Assembly: GCA_037447655.1 (NCBI GenBank)
Contig: JBBHKE010000474.1
Location: 1-64,000, forward strand
Origin: Zygnema cylindricum
Lineage: Eukaryota; Streptophyta; Zygnematophyceae; Zygnematales; Zygnemataceae
Length of the DNA stretch: 64,000 nucleotides
Direction: 5' to 3'
Shown here piece after piece: positions 24,601-37,800 of this stretch. Numbering within the stretch: the first letter of the stretch is position 1; every line of letters starts with the position of its first letter. The notes beneath the pieces were generated by a model. The model saw only the letters and a program-made list of their open reading frames with translations, was not told where the DNA came from and made no database searches. The position numbers and the translations under genes were made by a program.

Positions 24601-27600
24601 TGAATCAGCTGCAATAAAACAATGAACTGAAAAATATACAGCTTGAAAATCTCAGACCATCAAAGTTCATCAGCCAAACATTTATGGACAAAAAGTTTGC
24701 AGCAAAAATTATGCTAGGTACAAATATTTCTTAGAACTTATCACGTACATTTGCCAAAAGGGGTATAAAGCTTAGGGCTGAAACAAAATTTTATGAAGAG
24801 TCAGATTACATAAACCAGGCGAAACACACACCGAGAGAGCCATTTGATGAAATCACTGTTAAAAAAGACTACGACTGAGTTTAAACTACTTCAAACTACA
24901 CATACCCCCTTGAAAACTGGATGAGAGGGTAAGCCATAGCAGTCGGGACTAGAAGCCATTTTGGATGCCGCCACCACGTCCCGTATAAGAACTCGCAATA
25001 AAGCAATATACATCTCACCAAGCAACCTCGACTCCTGCACGCAACAATTGCAGAATGCCTAACGACAAGTTAGTAGTTAAAAAAGCATACATAATATCCA
25101 GTAATCTCCAGTCGGATTTGAACACAAAAAACATGGACAAACAAAGTACATTGTCGACAGCTTTACAGAGTAATTGAAAAGGATAGACAGCTTCAAACAG
25201 CTCCAATGTCAAACTCCAAACCTGAAACAGAAACACAAGTACACTCACAGGATCTTGCAAAGCCTCCACCAGTTCATCCAGTGTGAAGGGCCATAAACGG
25301 AGACAATCACAAAATGTAGTGCAGAAGCTCCACGACTGTAGCAATCCAAGTGAATATTTAAACTCACGTGAGAACGAAACAAATGTACTATCATTTCATA
25401 TACAACTTCAGAATGTGTAGCCATATAGTCATATGGTATGGCGAGTAATCTATATCAAGATTCGATATCCGCACAGTGTGGAATCAAAACAAACTAAATG
25501 GAAATGAATGAGCTGAATGTAGCAACCTGTACGGGCTGTACAATAATTTGATCTCACAGAAATCAGAGTATCCAAAAGCAATATGTAAACATTGGATAAC
25601 AAACTTCAACAGGTCATTTTGGACAGCCTGTACCAAATATCTTGGAATGGATAGTTCTCAATACAAACCTTGAATAAATAATCCCCCAAATGCAAACGCT
25701 ATTGAAAATAAAATCCTTATGGCGACTGGATAACAATGCCAACCACAAAGATAGCCGGTGAAATATACAGTGAATCACTATTACTGTTAATAAAACTAAC
25801 TCAGGACGGTTTTCTTTGGCCCCTGAATATAAAATAGCGTTAATAATACTAATTGTTTCTTTCTTAACGCTAATTTGGTAAGTGGTTGAAAAATTGTCCA
25901 TGTTGCTTGGACTTAGAATATATTAACAACACTAAAATTAACCCCACACTATAATAGCAGTGGAAAGGCCCAACTCAGCTCCCTGAACAATAAGCTCTCT
26001 GCCAACTGAAAAATGTTAAATGTAGACAAATGCAAAGTTGGGACAACAGGTGAGAGAAACTACATAGGGATAGAAACCAGCTCACCGTGATAAGATTGTC
26101 AATCATCCCATCAGATATAGCCCAACCTGTCACTGATAGCACCTTCTTCATCATTATGGACTTTGGTGGAAATGGTTTTAAGCAACCTGCACAAGAAACA
26201 AATCCTGCTTTTTGAAAACACGAAAGAGTGTGCATCTGGTTGCAGAATCGCAACTTATAGACAGTAAATTGACAATATTCATCACCAAAAGCGATGACAC
26301 GTTTTGGTTGTCTTTTGCTTTCCATGCCAACAAGAAGTTAGTGAAATAAAGGCTGATGAATAGCAAACTAGAATAGAAAAGTGGGAGATGCAAGACATTC
26401 ACTTTCCTTGTCAAGTAAAGCGTTACAAAGAAGTCTACTGGCACAAAAGCCATGAAATGAGAAGTAGGCAGGAAAACTGCATTAGAGTCAAACCTTCAGG
26501 CAAGTCTATGGCTGTTGTAATATCAGGCAAACCAAGCGAGCGCGCAGTCTCTAGAAGCTCCAACTGTTCATCATCCATAAGATCAGCTTTTCCGCGTGCC
26601 ATCCTTCTTGCAAATTTCCTTTCTTGAGCAAGCTTCGCTTTGGCAGCTTCCTTCACTTTTCGTCGCTCATACCGAATCTGTCGTCTTTCTTCCTGTTCAC
26701 AAGAAAAGCCCAACTTGGCTCATGAAACCATAATGTCTAAACTCCCTGGTAAAAAGTACAGTGTACAATGTTGCTATCTTCATACTCAGACTAAAGTGCT
26801 GGCATCAGTTAGTTACTAGAGCCACCAAAACCAATAGCGACAAATGTTTACTCAATCACATAAATAAATCAAGGTGCTGTACGAACTTGATCCACTTTAC
26901 CTTCACGGCCTCTTTCTGACGCTCCTTCGTGTTGCGGTGTAACTCCCGAAGCTGCTCCCGGTGCAAACGCTCTTGTTCCTTGGCTTGTTCTCTAGCAAAT
27001 CTTTCTGCTTCTTTCCTCTGTTCCTTCTGTGCCTTCTCGATAGCTTTCCGTGCAAGAAGTTCTTGCCTCTGCAAGCGATTCGACACGAAATAAATAATGT
27101 TTATGCATTTTCTTCAGCTTGTCAGTCTAATTCAGGAGCCAGGCCTACGATTAGTACAACAAAGGTGCATTTGGGTCCATCATAATGAGAAGTGTATCTT
27201 CTGGAAAAAACTGATGTAAAATCCGCATCTGAATAGTTCCGCTGTGCATTTGTTCTGTATGTTGGATGCTCATGACCACACCTGACCACAAATTGTTTCC
27301 CCGTAGTTACCTTCATAACAGCAGCTTCCTCCTTTTCAGCTTCCTTTTTCAATTTTTTCTCACGTAACATCAGCTCCTTTCGCATCCGAGCCTCATCCAT
27401 CTGCATCCATCAATTTGATAAAAGGTAGTTTCACTTTGCTGTTTGATCTCTGCTGTTAGAAACTGGCATTAACTCAAGCCTAAAATACCAAAAGAGCAAA
27501 ATCTTTTTCTACTGGACAAATAGACTGAAGGGCAGGGCTCCGTATCACATATACCACACACAGAGACACCCACCTGTCTTTTCCGTTCAAACTTAGCTTG

Positions 27601-30600
27601 TTCCTCTAATTCAAATTGCCTAAGCTTTTCTGCAATGGCGGCCTTCTTTCTAGCCTGAAGGGCCAGAAGCGCTGCTTGCTGAGCCTCAATCTGCGCTGCA
27701 GCAGCTTCTGCCCGAGCTCTGGCAAGTGCCTCCCTCTGTAATGCCTCTTGAAGCTCTAAATCTTCAGTGAAGTCTTGATGCAAAAGGCCTCTTCCCCTTC
27801 CTCTTCCCCTTCCTCGGCCCCGGCCTCGACCACCAGTCTCTGTAGTTTGTGAACCCATTCTACCCCCCATTCCGCGACCTCGGCCACCTCTTCCTCTGTG
27901 TCCTGAGCTGACAGGCATGGGCACCAAAGCGCAAGCTACATCATCATCTGGACGCTTTACCAACGCATCATCACCAGATTCAACTGCACACTCGGTCTGA
28001 TTTCCAACACCAATCTGATTGAAATATTGATCCCCATAAATCTGCGCGTTAAACAGAGCCGCATCATCTCTACAATCGGCGTCTGTCATTGTTCTGCACA
28101 CTTGTTTGTGATCGGCTGAACCTTCTGAAGCAGAAGGGAGTGGGCTTTGATCCTCCATTGGCTGAGCTGGCGAGCTGGTACTGGCATCAAACCAACGACT
28201 ACCTACGATCTGCAGCAGCATGTCCAGCATCAAGTTAAGCCAAAACTGGGACTTCTTCGATACATTCTTTCAAAATCAAGTTAATCCAAAACTGGGACGT
28301 TTCCGATACATTCTTTCAAAATCAAGTTAATCCAAAATTGGCACGTCTTCCATACATTCTCCCAAAATCATGTTAAGCCCAAACTTGGACATCTTCGATA
28401 CATTCTTTCAGAATCAAGTAGAGCCAAGGGTTGTCGTCAATACATCTTTCAAAACCAGGTTAAGCCAAAACTAGAGTATACACTTTTCCAAAATCAAGTT
28501 GAGCCAAAAGTGGGACATCTTCGATAGATTTTTCCAATCTCAAGTACGGCCAAAACTGGGACATCTTCAATTCATTCTTTCAAAATCAGGTTTAGCCAAA
28601 ACTAAAAATCCTCGGGACTTATTTCAAAATCAAGCTAAGCGAAAACTGGCACATCTCCAATACATTCTTTCAAAATCGAGTTAAGCCAAACTGGAACATC
28701 TTTGATACATTCTCTGAGAAATTTTCGATACATTATTTCACTCTTGCTCCAGAGATGCAATGAAGAATTAGATGTTTCCTTTAGAAAAGAAATTATAACT
28801 CAGCAGTCAACACTTGTTTTAGCTTCCAATCAATCAAATATACCTCTCATCCTTAGACAGCAAGAAAAACGTTATCAGATAAATAATGAAGATGTGGTCC
28901 AAATGTCTCAAGTAATCTAGACTCACCTCAACGTTCTCTGTTTTCAAATCTTGAAATTCTTCTGCCCTGGCTCCTTGTTTCCCCTTTACAATTGTTCTTT
29001 GTTTCTTCTCATCTGGCAAATGGATCAGACTACAAATTAGTATAAGCATGTGCATAACACACAGATTTGTTCAAAACAACCACAAAAAGAATAAAAAAAA
29101 TCTGGAGTTAAAAGTCGGGTATTAGGACAACTGGCCTGTCCATTCCAAACCCATAAGTGGCCATTACCTGCTTGTATTTCTGGTTCCAGGTCCTTTTCAG
29201 AATACTGCCTTAACATGTTTATCTCTGCCCCTTTGTGTTCTTTAAAGGATTCACTTTTTCGTTTCCGGAGCATGCTGTCAGTGGATGCAAGTCGAGGTGG
29301 CTCGGTGGGTTTGACAACAGGAACTACTTCAATTGTTGACGAACGGATGTTTGAGCCACTCCCAGGAAGTTTAACTCTGGGAAGCTTAACTTTTGGGAGT
29401 TTAACCAGTGCATCCATTTTAGAACCCCCCATCAATGAAACTCCATGACCTACTAACGGATCACTTTCCCATGTTTGACTCTGCCCAGGTGTGCCTGCTC
29501 CAGATGTTCCATCGTCAAGATCCCTACTGTTGGACAACTGTTCCCTGGATGAACCGCCATCGTCATCACTTGGACTGGTAGATATAGTACTTCCCAACAT
29601 CTGAAATTCAGCTTGTCTGTGCCTTGCAATACCGTCTGTAGAAAACTCGCGGATCTTCTTGAGATGAAATCCAGAGTCCATGCTTTCAGGCATAACAGGC
29701 TTGGACTTCTCCATCGAATAGTAACGCTCCTGGTCGATCGCATTATTGAAACTCTTGGTCTTTCCTACATCCTGAGCGGAGAGGTAACTATCCTGTTTTT
29801 CATCCTTCCTAAAAGAACTTGTCCTAGTGTCAGCCGCCGCAATTGATGGCGGCTGTCTACGAAATTCCTCCCACTCAACCGTCCTTCTAATTTCGCCATT
29901 ATGTACCGTCCTCTGACTTACGCCAGAATCTGAGAGACCCCTTGCTCCAGCCTTCAAACTAAGACGCTGTTGTTTGGCCGGTTTAGCTGGGCCATCTCCT
30001 TCTGCTGAAGCTCGCCTGTAAGCTCTTTTGACTGAAGGGAAAGGAACTGGTGAAGTATCTGTATAATCTTCAAATTCCTTCCCATTTCTCAAAGCAGAGT
30101 CATTTCTTTCACTTGCCAAAACAGCTGCTGCAAAGCCTTGAGCTGGAAAATGTGAACTGTCTACAACTCTACTTTCTTTTTTATGACCTGTTTGCTCCTC
30201 AAGGGCCCTCGACTTCACTTCCGCGTCTTTACGCTTTCCTTTTCCTCTCTGCATCACAGCTGTTGCGTAATTTTCCGTACCAAGAGGAATCTCTCCCGGA
30301 CTAGACGGAGATGATGTATACATAGCTGATACAGATGCTTCCTCCTTTGCAATCTTATCCTTGCGACGGCGATGGCAAAACCACATCTGAAGCTGTTTGT
30401 CACTCAACTCAATTTGAGACGCAAGCTCAGCCCGAACATCTTCAGAAGGATACTTGCTTGCTGAAACAAAACCAAAAAACTACATCAATGAGACCCAGCC
30501 CAAACGATTTTCGACTGACTTATTTGTGAAGCACGCAGCTCACAAGGAAGATAAAAATTCAGCAATACAATGGCCAATTACTGAAACAAGTAAAAAAAAC

Positions 30601-30777
30601 GATGAAATTGGATATAAACAATATGCCAGTAAACGAATAAACTGACTATAAAGTACCTGCATAGGCTTGCTCAAGCATTTGTTTCTGATAAGGTGTCTTT
30701 TTCTGTTTTGTATAAAGTTTCTTCCCGGATGGATTGTCGAAATCGCCCGCCTGGGCTAAATCGTCATCTGATTCCAT
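18607..30777 (-). CDS. RLT: RINGLET-type homeobox-DDT chromatin protein (RLT)
   Basis: RINGLET proteins partner ISWI chromatin remodellers in plant nuclei. The 18 exons are 30777-30657, 30460-29168, 29012-28927, 28209-27574, 27400-27311, 27068-26901, 26692-26494, 26186-26086, 25335-25249, 25034-24906, 24487-24338, 24148-23927, 23647-22859, 22256-21744, 21559-20873, 20607-20503, 20367-20092 and 19536-18607. They total 6582 nt, 2193 aa. The order is: homeodomain about 19-78 (QLQMWFCHRRRKDK), RG-rich tract 604-641, charged coiled coil about 640-865, DDT about 865-970 (LRLWPFTLDELVEAL), RHLNALTWPEILRQYGL about 982-998, HARE-type HTH about 1060-1130 (RLTPGTVKYAVYFVLAVEG), a WSD-like block with RRWNTYWQLVHFGASSEDPN, a Cys/His ribbon (CNECQ, CPYCHQ), more RG tracts about 1925-2012 and a very acidic tail. 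The domain order is diagnostic. The RG tracts are not something I associate with this family. Confidence 0.94.
22731..22845. repeat. Small palindromic interspersed repeat, copy 1
   Basis: GTGGTGACCCTGTACTATACG is answered by CGTAGTACGTGGTTACCAC about 50 bp later, so the region can fold. It is followed by ATATAGCGTTCCCA and TTCGCACATTTAAACTATG. The last two blocks recur at 38240-38285 and 58953-58998. It lies in an RLT intron (22257-22858). Confidence 0.5.
28221..28735. repeat. 46-bp minisatellite in RLT intron 3
   Basis: About eleven head-to-tail copies of a 46-bp unit are present, with the recurring words TTCAAAATCAAGTTAAGCC, AAAACTGGGACATC and TTCGATACATTC. Successive copies of the CAAAATCAAG word start near 28225, 28271, 28317, 28363 and 28409, an exact 46-bp step, with later copies more diverged. 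The unit is not a multiple of three and lies wholly inside the intron 28210-28926, so it is non-coding. Confidence 0.9.
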
Positions 30778-31236
30778 TGACTTCAATTGCTAAAACACTT
30801 TTTCCTGCAGAGCTATAAATGGCAGGGTCGAAGGCTGAAGATGTTTAAACTCATGCCCTCCCTACTGTTCATTTCAGCTGGACCGTTCCATGGAAAGTTA
30901 CCATATTAAGGGTATTGATATAATTAAAGAACCGAGAAAAAAAAGAAGAAAAAACTGATTTGTCCTTCTTTATATGACGGATTAAAAAGGGAAGAGCAAC
31001 TCTAGAAAGCTGTCGAGTTGTTGGTGACAATGATACCAAGCAATGGTGGTACTTGAAAAACACAGCAGCTGGTGTTTTACATTGCTGGAGTACACATTTA
31101 CAGACTAAGAAGCATTCTCCAAATCTGCTTAGGTCTACTCTTGAAAACAATATGATGCTCAAAAACGGAATAATCACTATTCTTTCTATTCCTGGAAAAA
31201 GCTTCCACAAATCCTGACATATGTACGATGATATAG

Positions 31237-31300
31237 GTGATGGCAATGATGATAATGATGATGATGATGATGATAATGATGATGGTGATGAAGACGAAAA
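31237..31300 (+). repeat. GAT trinucleotide microsatellite
   Basis: Imperfect GAT/AAT repeats run for about 60 bp, giving an aspartate-rich open frame on plus and a serine-rich frame on minus that should not be taken for genes. Confidence 0.8.
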
Positions 31301-33702
31301 TGGAGAAGATAGGAGGGACGATTGTGATGCATACAATCTAATTATTCGTAAAAAAGATGGTATAGTTGACAGATATAATGACAGTAGAGATGATAGCAAA
31401 GATGATACAGATAGCTGCGTTTGGCAATGCTGATAGTCTAATAAGCCGTTTTCCACCAGAAGTTTTAGTAAAGCCTGAACAAGAATTGGAATGGAAATTC
31501 TGCTGTTCATAAGTTGAGAAAAATATAAACACGTGGTAGTGAACATGGTTGGGTGCTGTTGAGTATTGTTTTCTTTTTCCATAATAATTCACACCAGCTG
31601 CCGTATACCGGTACTACTGCTACGCATGTAATATGTATGGCCTATGTTGTATGTGCGAAAAGTTTTGGTTTGCGTCGTGTTTTATTCCATAGCCGAGTAG
31701 TACCTAACAATCACAAAAAAGTTTGAAATTGTTTGTTTGTCAATAGTCAATACCAGACCTAAAACGCAGCCTCAGATATCCAGGAGACGTCACGCAAATC
31801 TAAATCCAATTTTCTATTTCAGCTTTTTGGTCTCCTAGGCTTTTACTGTTTCACAGCGCTTCGTGGTCAGAGAAAAAAAGACAATTTTGAAGGAACTTTT
31901 GCAAGTGTTGCGGACCGTAATCGTACCGGCGGTTTTCAGTACGGCACATTGAAGATAATATCGTACTATCGTGTTTCATACAGTACGACAACTCAATTTA
32001 TATTGGAAGTAGGTCGGATATCGGGGCATTTATCCTTTTTTTTATTTAAACAAGATATACATGAATATTGTATATGAGTCAACAAGACTTTATAAATCGT
32101 TTGCAATGAAAGGGTCAACTGTGATTGGCTCACGTAGATAAATTCTAGCAATAGTACGATGAAAGGTACAAGAGTCCAAGTACATCATAGTAGGAGTTTC
32201 AAATTAAAAGTTAAACCTGCGCGCTAAACACATCGTAACCGTAAAGTCACATCCAAAAAATCGGATTATCCGATACATATTGTATTGTCATATATCGTCT
32301 CATATTTCGATGCCGTACGGAACTAGATTCTGTAATCGGAGAATTATAGTCTGGACCACTCTATCCAGGGAAGCCAATTCCCGACGATAGTTACTGTGGA
32401 CCACTTATGATGACAATTCGACCTTGGGTCCGATGTGAACCGCTATAAATTTTGCTCCACACATACATTAAGGATAAGGACCCATTTAATGTAAGCTCAC
32501 CAACGATAAGAGCACACATAAAATAGAATGGATACGACTCTCGGCTTGGGTCGAGCTGGTCACAAACATGATACGCGAGATCTAAGCATTCTGCATTTCT
32601 GCACCTTACGCGAATCGGCATAATCCGTACATATTCGTACATGTCCGTACATATCGCTGTACAATCTTCACATCCCAGAGCATACCATATTGTACGATCT
32701 TCGCATCCAGAAGCCGCCAAATGCTAATCGGAAACTTCAGAATTAGGTTCGGAAGGTTGGTAAAATTGGTTACGAGAATTAGGGTTTTTTTTTTGGGGTG
32801 GAAGTAACATTATTGTTCCTGTGGTTTCTATTTGTAGAGTGGCTTTTCTTGGCTTCAAAGGTCAAACCCTGTTAATGACGATATCAAGCTAGGAAAGCCT
32901 CCAGCTTTCTTCCCTCCTTCCTTTCTCAGCTCCAGCCCCTTCTTTTTAGTGGCTGTTCCTCTACTACTGAGGTGCGCACCCTTTAGTTTTGTCTTTAGCT
33001 CTGCACATACACACTAGAAAATTTCCTTCTTTCTACCACATCACAAGATATAGTCTGTAAAATATAGTTGGTTTATGGATGTTACCTTTGCATAAGACAT
33101 AGTCAATTGTCCGCAATTAATGTAGAATTCTAACAAGCGATCATAACACAAAAGCTCTCGGAATTTCGTACAAATAATAAGAATATGACCAGATATTTAT
33201 GACCACGAAAAGATTCGTTAATCAGCATTTGATTGGTAATCGCAAATGCAGATCAAATTTTCAGCAGTCAGTCATTATGAGAAACTTAATTTGTACCACT
33301 TTCTCTTAAACAAAGTTTCACTCTTCACATTTTTGAAATTTGAAGATGACATCAAAATAACTTCCCTGAGAAACATTAGTTCAAGCTGATTCCATACCCA
33401 GGATTTAAGAACCTTAAGACCTGAAGCTCCGCAGAAAACTAATAAAAAGAAGCAGATCAGCGGGGACTGTAAAAGGTAAATTTTTCATCCGTGATTTGAA
33501 AAAAAAACCACACAAAAATGTAACATGGGAGGCTTCAGTATTGTTTGCTGACCCCACACTGAATTTCCACATTTATTTCAGAATCTTTAACTTTAGATCT
33601 AGACTCCAAAAAATTACATGACAGTTTGATAAGGAGATCGATTCTCACGTGCGTTAACTGTTTCAATACAACTGTTTCTGATACATGTGAAAGATAGTGC
33701 TA

Positions 33703-33902
33703 TACCGCTAATCGTTAGTAGTGTTAAAACATCTTTTCTCCGGGCCCACTTATCAGATCGTCAATCAGAGACCGCCAATAGGAAGTCGAGAATCTTGCCT
33801 TCCAATAGCAACCATCGGATTGACAATTCGACAAGTGTGCACAAAGAAAAGATGTCTTACATTGCGAAATAAACTTTAACACTAATAACGATTGGCGGTG
33901 TA
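33703..33902. mobile_element. MITE-B copy 2
   Basis: The left end is TACCGCTAATCGTTAGTAG and the right end is CACTAATAACGATTGGCGGTGTA. Both are flanked by TA, and a second inverted pair lies within (AAAACATCTTTTCTCCG against AAAGAAAAGATGTCTT). The interior word GAGAATCTTGCCTTCCAAT is shared with copies at 16.6 and 40.3 kb. It is non-coding, and TA flanks suggest a Tc1/mariner-type target preference. Confidence 0.8.
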
Positions 33903-34792
33903 ACTATCGATTTCCTAAAATCTCTACATCGACATTAAATCTCGACAGGAAAAAACCTGCAATAATTCTCCATACAATATTCAAGATACAAGATTTACAC
34001 AAGCAGACAGGTCACAATACAAGGGCATAATTTCCATGATACGAGGGAAACCCTATTAGCAAATAACTGAGCCCTAACAAAAAAAAATTAACTTCTTTTT
34101 TTCCCAGACCAAGAACAAATTTCTCGATGGCGACAAGAACCAATTGGCAAAAACGAGATCGCAAATAACATTTAGGCAATCTCTGAATAATGCTTCTGCA
34201 CTTTGACAAAAAGTGTAACAATGAAATGGAAAAAACCAAATAGTGTTTCATTCCACGCCTCTTCTCCCTGTACATCACGAACCTGTCAAAAGCTACGGTA
34301 AAGTGCCACAAATGTATGAAAGATTTCAAGAATTTCGAGAGTAAGCACCGCCTCTAACCTAATTGTTGCAAAAAAAAAGCATTAAAACCACTCCTATCAC
34401 GACTACTCCCTTCTACCAGTACTACCATTACTGCCCCTATTACCCAAAACAAAGCCCAACACTTTATCCAATTGTAGATATACTTATTATTATTAGGCAC
34501 CAACGTGCCACTAAACAAAAGCTCTTATACAAGGGGGAGTTTTTCGCCAGTACATTGCATAAGAAAAATGCACATTTCTCCACACAACCGCGTGGAAACT
34601 ATTCCCTAAAAACTGCAAAAGAGACGTGTTTACCTTTTTATTGCAAACGAATTTCATGATGCCTGGATCTATCGCTGCTGCAGAGCGATCTTTGCTCATC
34701 AGGCAGATGCAGATCCAATCAACTCTATATTTTGCATCATATTCTGCTCCAAAACAAACGAAATGAAACAAAAAGAGTGAATTACAAGCTTG

Positions 34793-34856
34793 CCTCCTCC
34801 TCCTCCTCCTCCTCCTCCTCCTCCTCCTCCTCCTCCTCCTCCTCCTCCTCTTCCTC
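34793..34856. repeat. CTC/GAG microsatellite in the U-box gene 3-prime UTR
   Basis: About 19 CTC units (GAG on the coding strand) lie some 17-80 bases past the stop codon of the U-box gene at 34873-34875. Reading the repeat in other frames gives poly-Glu, poly-Arg, poly-Pro or poly-Ser, which are artefacts. Confidence 0.85.
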
Positions 34857-34872
34857 TCCCTTTGTACGTCCT

Positions 34873-37800
34873 CTACACGGCGACTCCCTTCCAGTCCCTT
34901 CCTTCCTGCCCTTCCACCCGGTCGCCTTCTGAGGTCCCTGTGGTATGCGTTTTTCCTCGAAGAGAACCGTGTCTGACGAGCCCATTTTGCCGTTGCTCTC
35001 GAAATTGTTTTAGAAGAAGAGCCGCCTGCAATTATAGACAAAGAAAATAAAAAATGTACGAATGAGTTGGAGTACATGACGAAGTGAGAGATGATGAGAG
35101 CGATGATGAGAGAGACGGGAAAGATGAGAGAAATAAAATGCCAAGTGTTTTTTCCAAGCCAAAAAAGAAAGGAAAAGACAAAAGGGAAGTGAGAAGGAGA
35201 GGGAGAGGGAGGACTGAGGAGAAAGAGAGGGCGGAGAGGGAGAGGAGAGGGAGAGGGAGTGGGAGAGGGAGAGGGAGAGAGAGGGAGAGGGAGAGGGAAA
35301 TGGGGAGGGAGAGAGTAAAGGGTGGTTTCTCTCACCTTTTCCCTGGACCGTGCTGACCCGACTTGTGTGAGAGCGACTAGTGGGGGAATGGCTCCCTCCT
35401 GAAGAATCATGGCTCGATGACGAGGTGAGCTGCTTGACAGATACAGAAGAGCGGTACAAGCATTCTCTTTTCCCTTAAGAGTTCCTGACTCCAAAACCTC
35501 CACCAGAGGAGGAATTCCGTCATTTTCAACTATAGTGGCTCGGCCTTCCGAATCCGAGGAAAGATTTGCTAATACAGCCGATGCTTTGTCGAGCATCGGG
35601 GATGAAAGATCTATGAGTTGAATCAAATGTTTCACAGCTCCTGCTCTGACTATCTTGCTTTTGTTTGAGCTGTAAATTGACAGCATAAAAAGGGCCATAC
35701 ATGCATCTTTTTTCCCTCTAAAGGATCCGTTGATAAGCAAGTCTACAAGAGGCTGGATTGCTCCAGATGCCCCGATGGTCACTTTATTCTCATCCATTCG
35801 TGACAAACTAAACAAAGTTGCAGCTGCATTTTCTCGTGCAATTTCTGAGCCTATTCGCAAAACGTGTACAAGAAGAGGAATTGCCCCAGCCGCTGCAATG
35901 GACCCTTTGTTTCCCTCGTTAATTGAAACATTTAAAAGTGCTGTTACACCTTGTTCAACCACTTCGGGATCTTTCGATCTCAGGAGACGAACTAGAGGCT
36001 CTATTCCCCCCGCTGCAGCTATTCGAGAACGATTAACCATACTAAATTTTGCCAGAATCCGAATCTTCTCTACAGCTTCCATCTGAGCTTTGCCAACTTC
36101 CTCCTTCAACGCTTTCACAATTGGTTCAACTGGAACATCTTCATCTTCTGAACTCACTCTGTCTTCATAGTTGCTTCTCAAATCTCCAGCTTCCTTCTCA
36201 CCAGCTTCTGGCAAGTCTTCCTCCAAAACCGAACCGGTCCGCTCAAAATTGTCGGGTTCTTCTCTGGAGTGACTGAACAATTGTCTCCTTCGAATATTTT
36301 TTTCAGGAGACACTGCTGAGGCTCCAGAAGAAGACCCAAAACATTCAACATCTGATGTGACTAGACTATTCCTCTCAGAATTAGGAGGACTACTTCCAAT
36401 ATCGTCAGCGAAAGCAGAAGTTCTCGGTGAACTTGACACAGAAGACGCTCCATGGACAGAATTATTAGAGTCCGAAGCTCCCCATCCCAAAACCACGAGA
36501 TCCGAAAGGTCTTTGTGAGCCCAGGTCCTATGTCTTTCAACTCCCGGCCTCCTTGTAAGTCTGTTTTTCCGAGAAGCACTATCGAATCGGTCTGGAGTCA
36601 GTGGGCCGTTATGTGACTGAGGAGAACAGTGTCTAGCTGTTACTCTCGCCCTTCGAGATTGGACTCTTTCTGACTCCATGGAAGGAGTTCCTGGACTTGA
36701 CGACCCAGAGAAGCTCTTCTTGCGATGCTCATCTGCCTTCAATGAAGACGCAGGAGAAAGAAAAGAGATATTGTCTTCAATTTCCGGGGCCTTGGGTAGA
36801 GGGACGCCATGAGTTTCACACCAACTCGAGATGAGAGCTTTCACAGTAAACTGCATCCCAACAAAAAAAAAGAAAACCATAGGAGGAAATTGCTTCCAGT
36901 CAGAATCGAATGCATGGTTATATTCAAAACAAAAAGACCGCATAATACAAAAATTACAAACCTAATCATCATTACACCAAAGATACGCAAGAGAAAAGGA
37001 TAGAGAAAATGAGGCCCAGTGCTTTTTGGAAACTCTTGTTACAAATCGTTGGTCATATCAAATATGATTGTCTACATTTTCAATTGATCAAGAGTCCTTT
37101 AAGAGATACTATCTGATAAAGGATATGCGAGTAAAACTACACAGATGCATTATTGCCAGTCACCAAGAGAAGGGCTTATTGAAGTACTCATGAGGTGAAA
37201 AAGTAAAGCTGAGAACTCAAACGAGCGAACCCTGTCTCATTATTCGTGTTGAGTTTTTCTCAATGCACACTTAATATTCTGAAGGTTGCGATGGAAAGGT
37301 GATTGGCGGTCTCCAAACAGATCATGGACAAGTGTGCAGAGAGAAAAGTTGATTTTAAGTGGTGAAAAAAACACGAACACTAATAACGATTCAGTGCAGC
37401 CCCTAAACAAATCTTTAAACAGCCGGCCACCAGAAAGAATACATGGGAAATCTAACCATTAACATCAACAAGATGAACAGTGACAAATCAGATGAGATTA
37501 GGTTTGATTCTTAAGCTGGTTTCTTTTCCACCATACAATGGCACATTTCCACATTAAGTCCAATAACTCACATCTCTTCCCTCTCCTATCTAATACAGGT
37601 AAAGCCGCTCACTCTTTAGACTACGCCTATAGATTCTCATGTCAGCCTTTGACGTCAAGAAAGTCGCAACAACCCACGTCCAGTTCTCAACTCATTTCCC
37701 AATTATATAAAATTTAACTTTCCGAAGTTAGCCATGGACTAGAATCACGTCATTTATATTCTTCTATGCTGGCTAGCCATTGGTGGCTGAGTGAAGTATA

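Larger units (their letters stand above)
30778..34872. other. Intergenic spacer between RLT and the U-box gene
   Basis: No gene is supported. The left part should contain the RLT leader and promoter. 31.6-32.7 kb is rich in GTAC and CGTAC words. A GAT microsatellite lies at about 31237-31300 and a MITE-B copy at 33703-33902. The remainder shows AT-rich sequence without recognisable structure; the last several hundred bases belong to the U-box 3-prime region. Confidence 0.5.

Noticed and set aside
28221..28735. Possible CRISPR array from regular 46-bp spacing
   Set aside because: Repeats are contiguous with no unique spacers, diverge gradually, and sit in a plant intron; it is a minisatellite.
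31221..31433. Aspartate-rich open frame on plus and serine-rich frame on minus
   Set aside because: Both are translations of a GAT microsatellite.
31905..31925. AAGTGTTGCGGACCG resembling the left end of the 48.1-kb element
   Set aside because: No right end ATGCAACACTA or target duplication was found in the following kilobase.
34511..34985. Poly-Arg and poly-Glu frames across the CTC repeat near the U-box gene end
   Set aside because: Correct splicing from 35336 to 35025 in phase 0 gives EKAALLLKQFREQR and a stop at 34873; the other frames are artefacts of the microsatellite.
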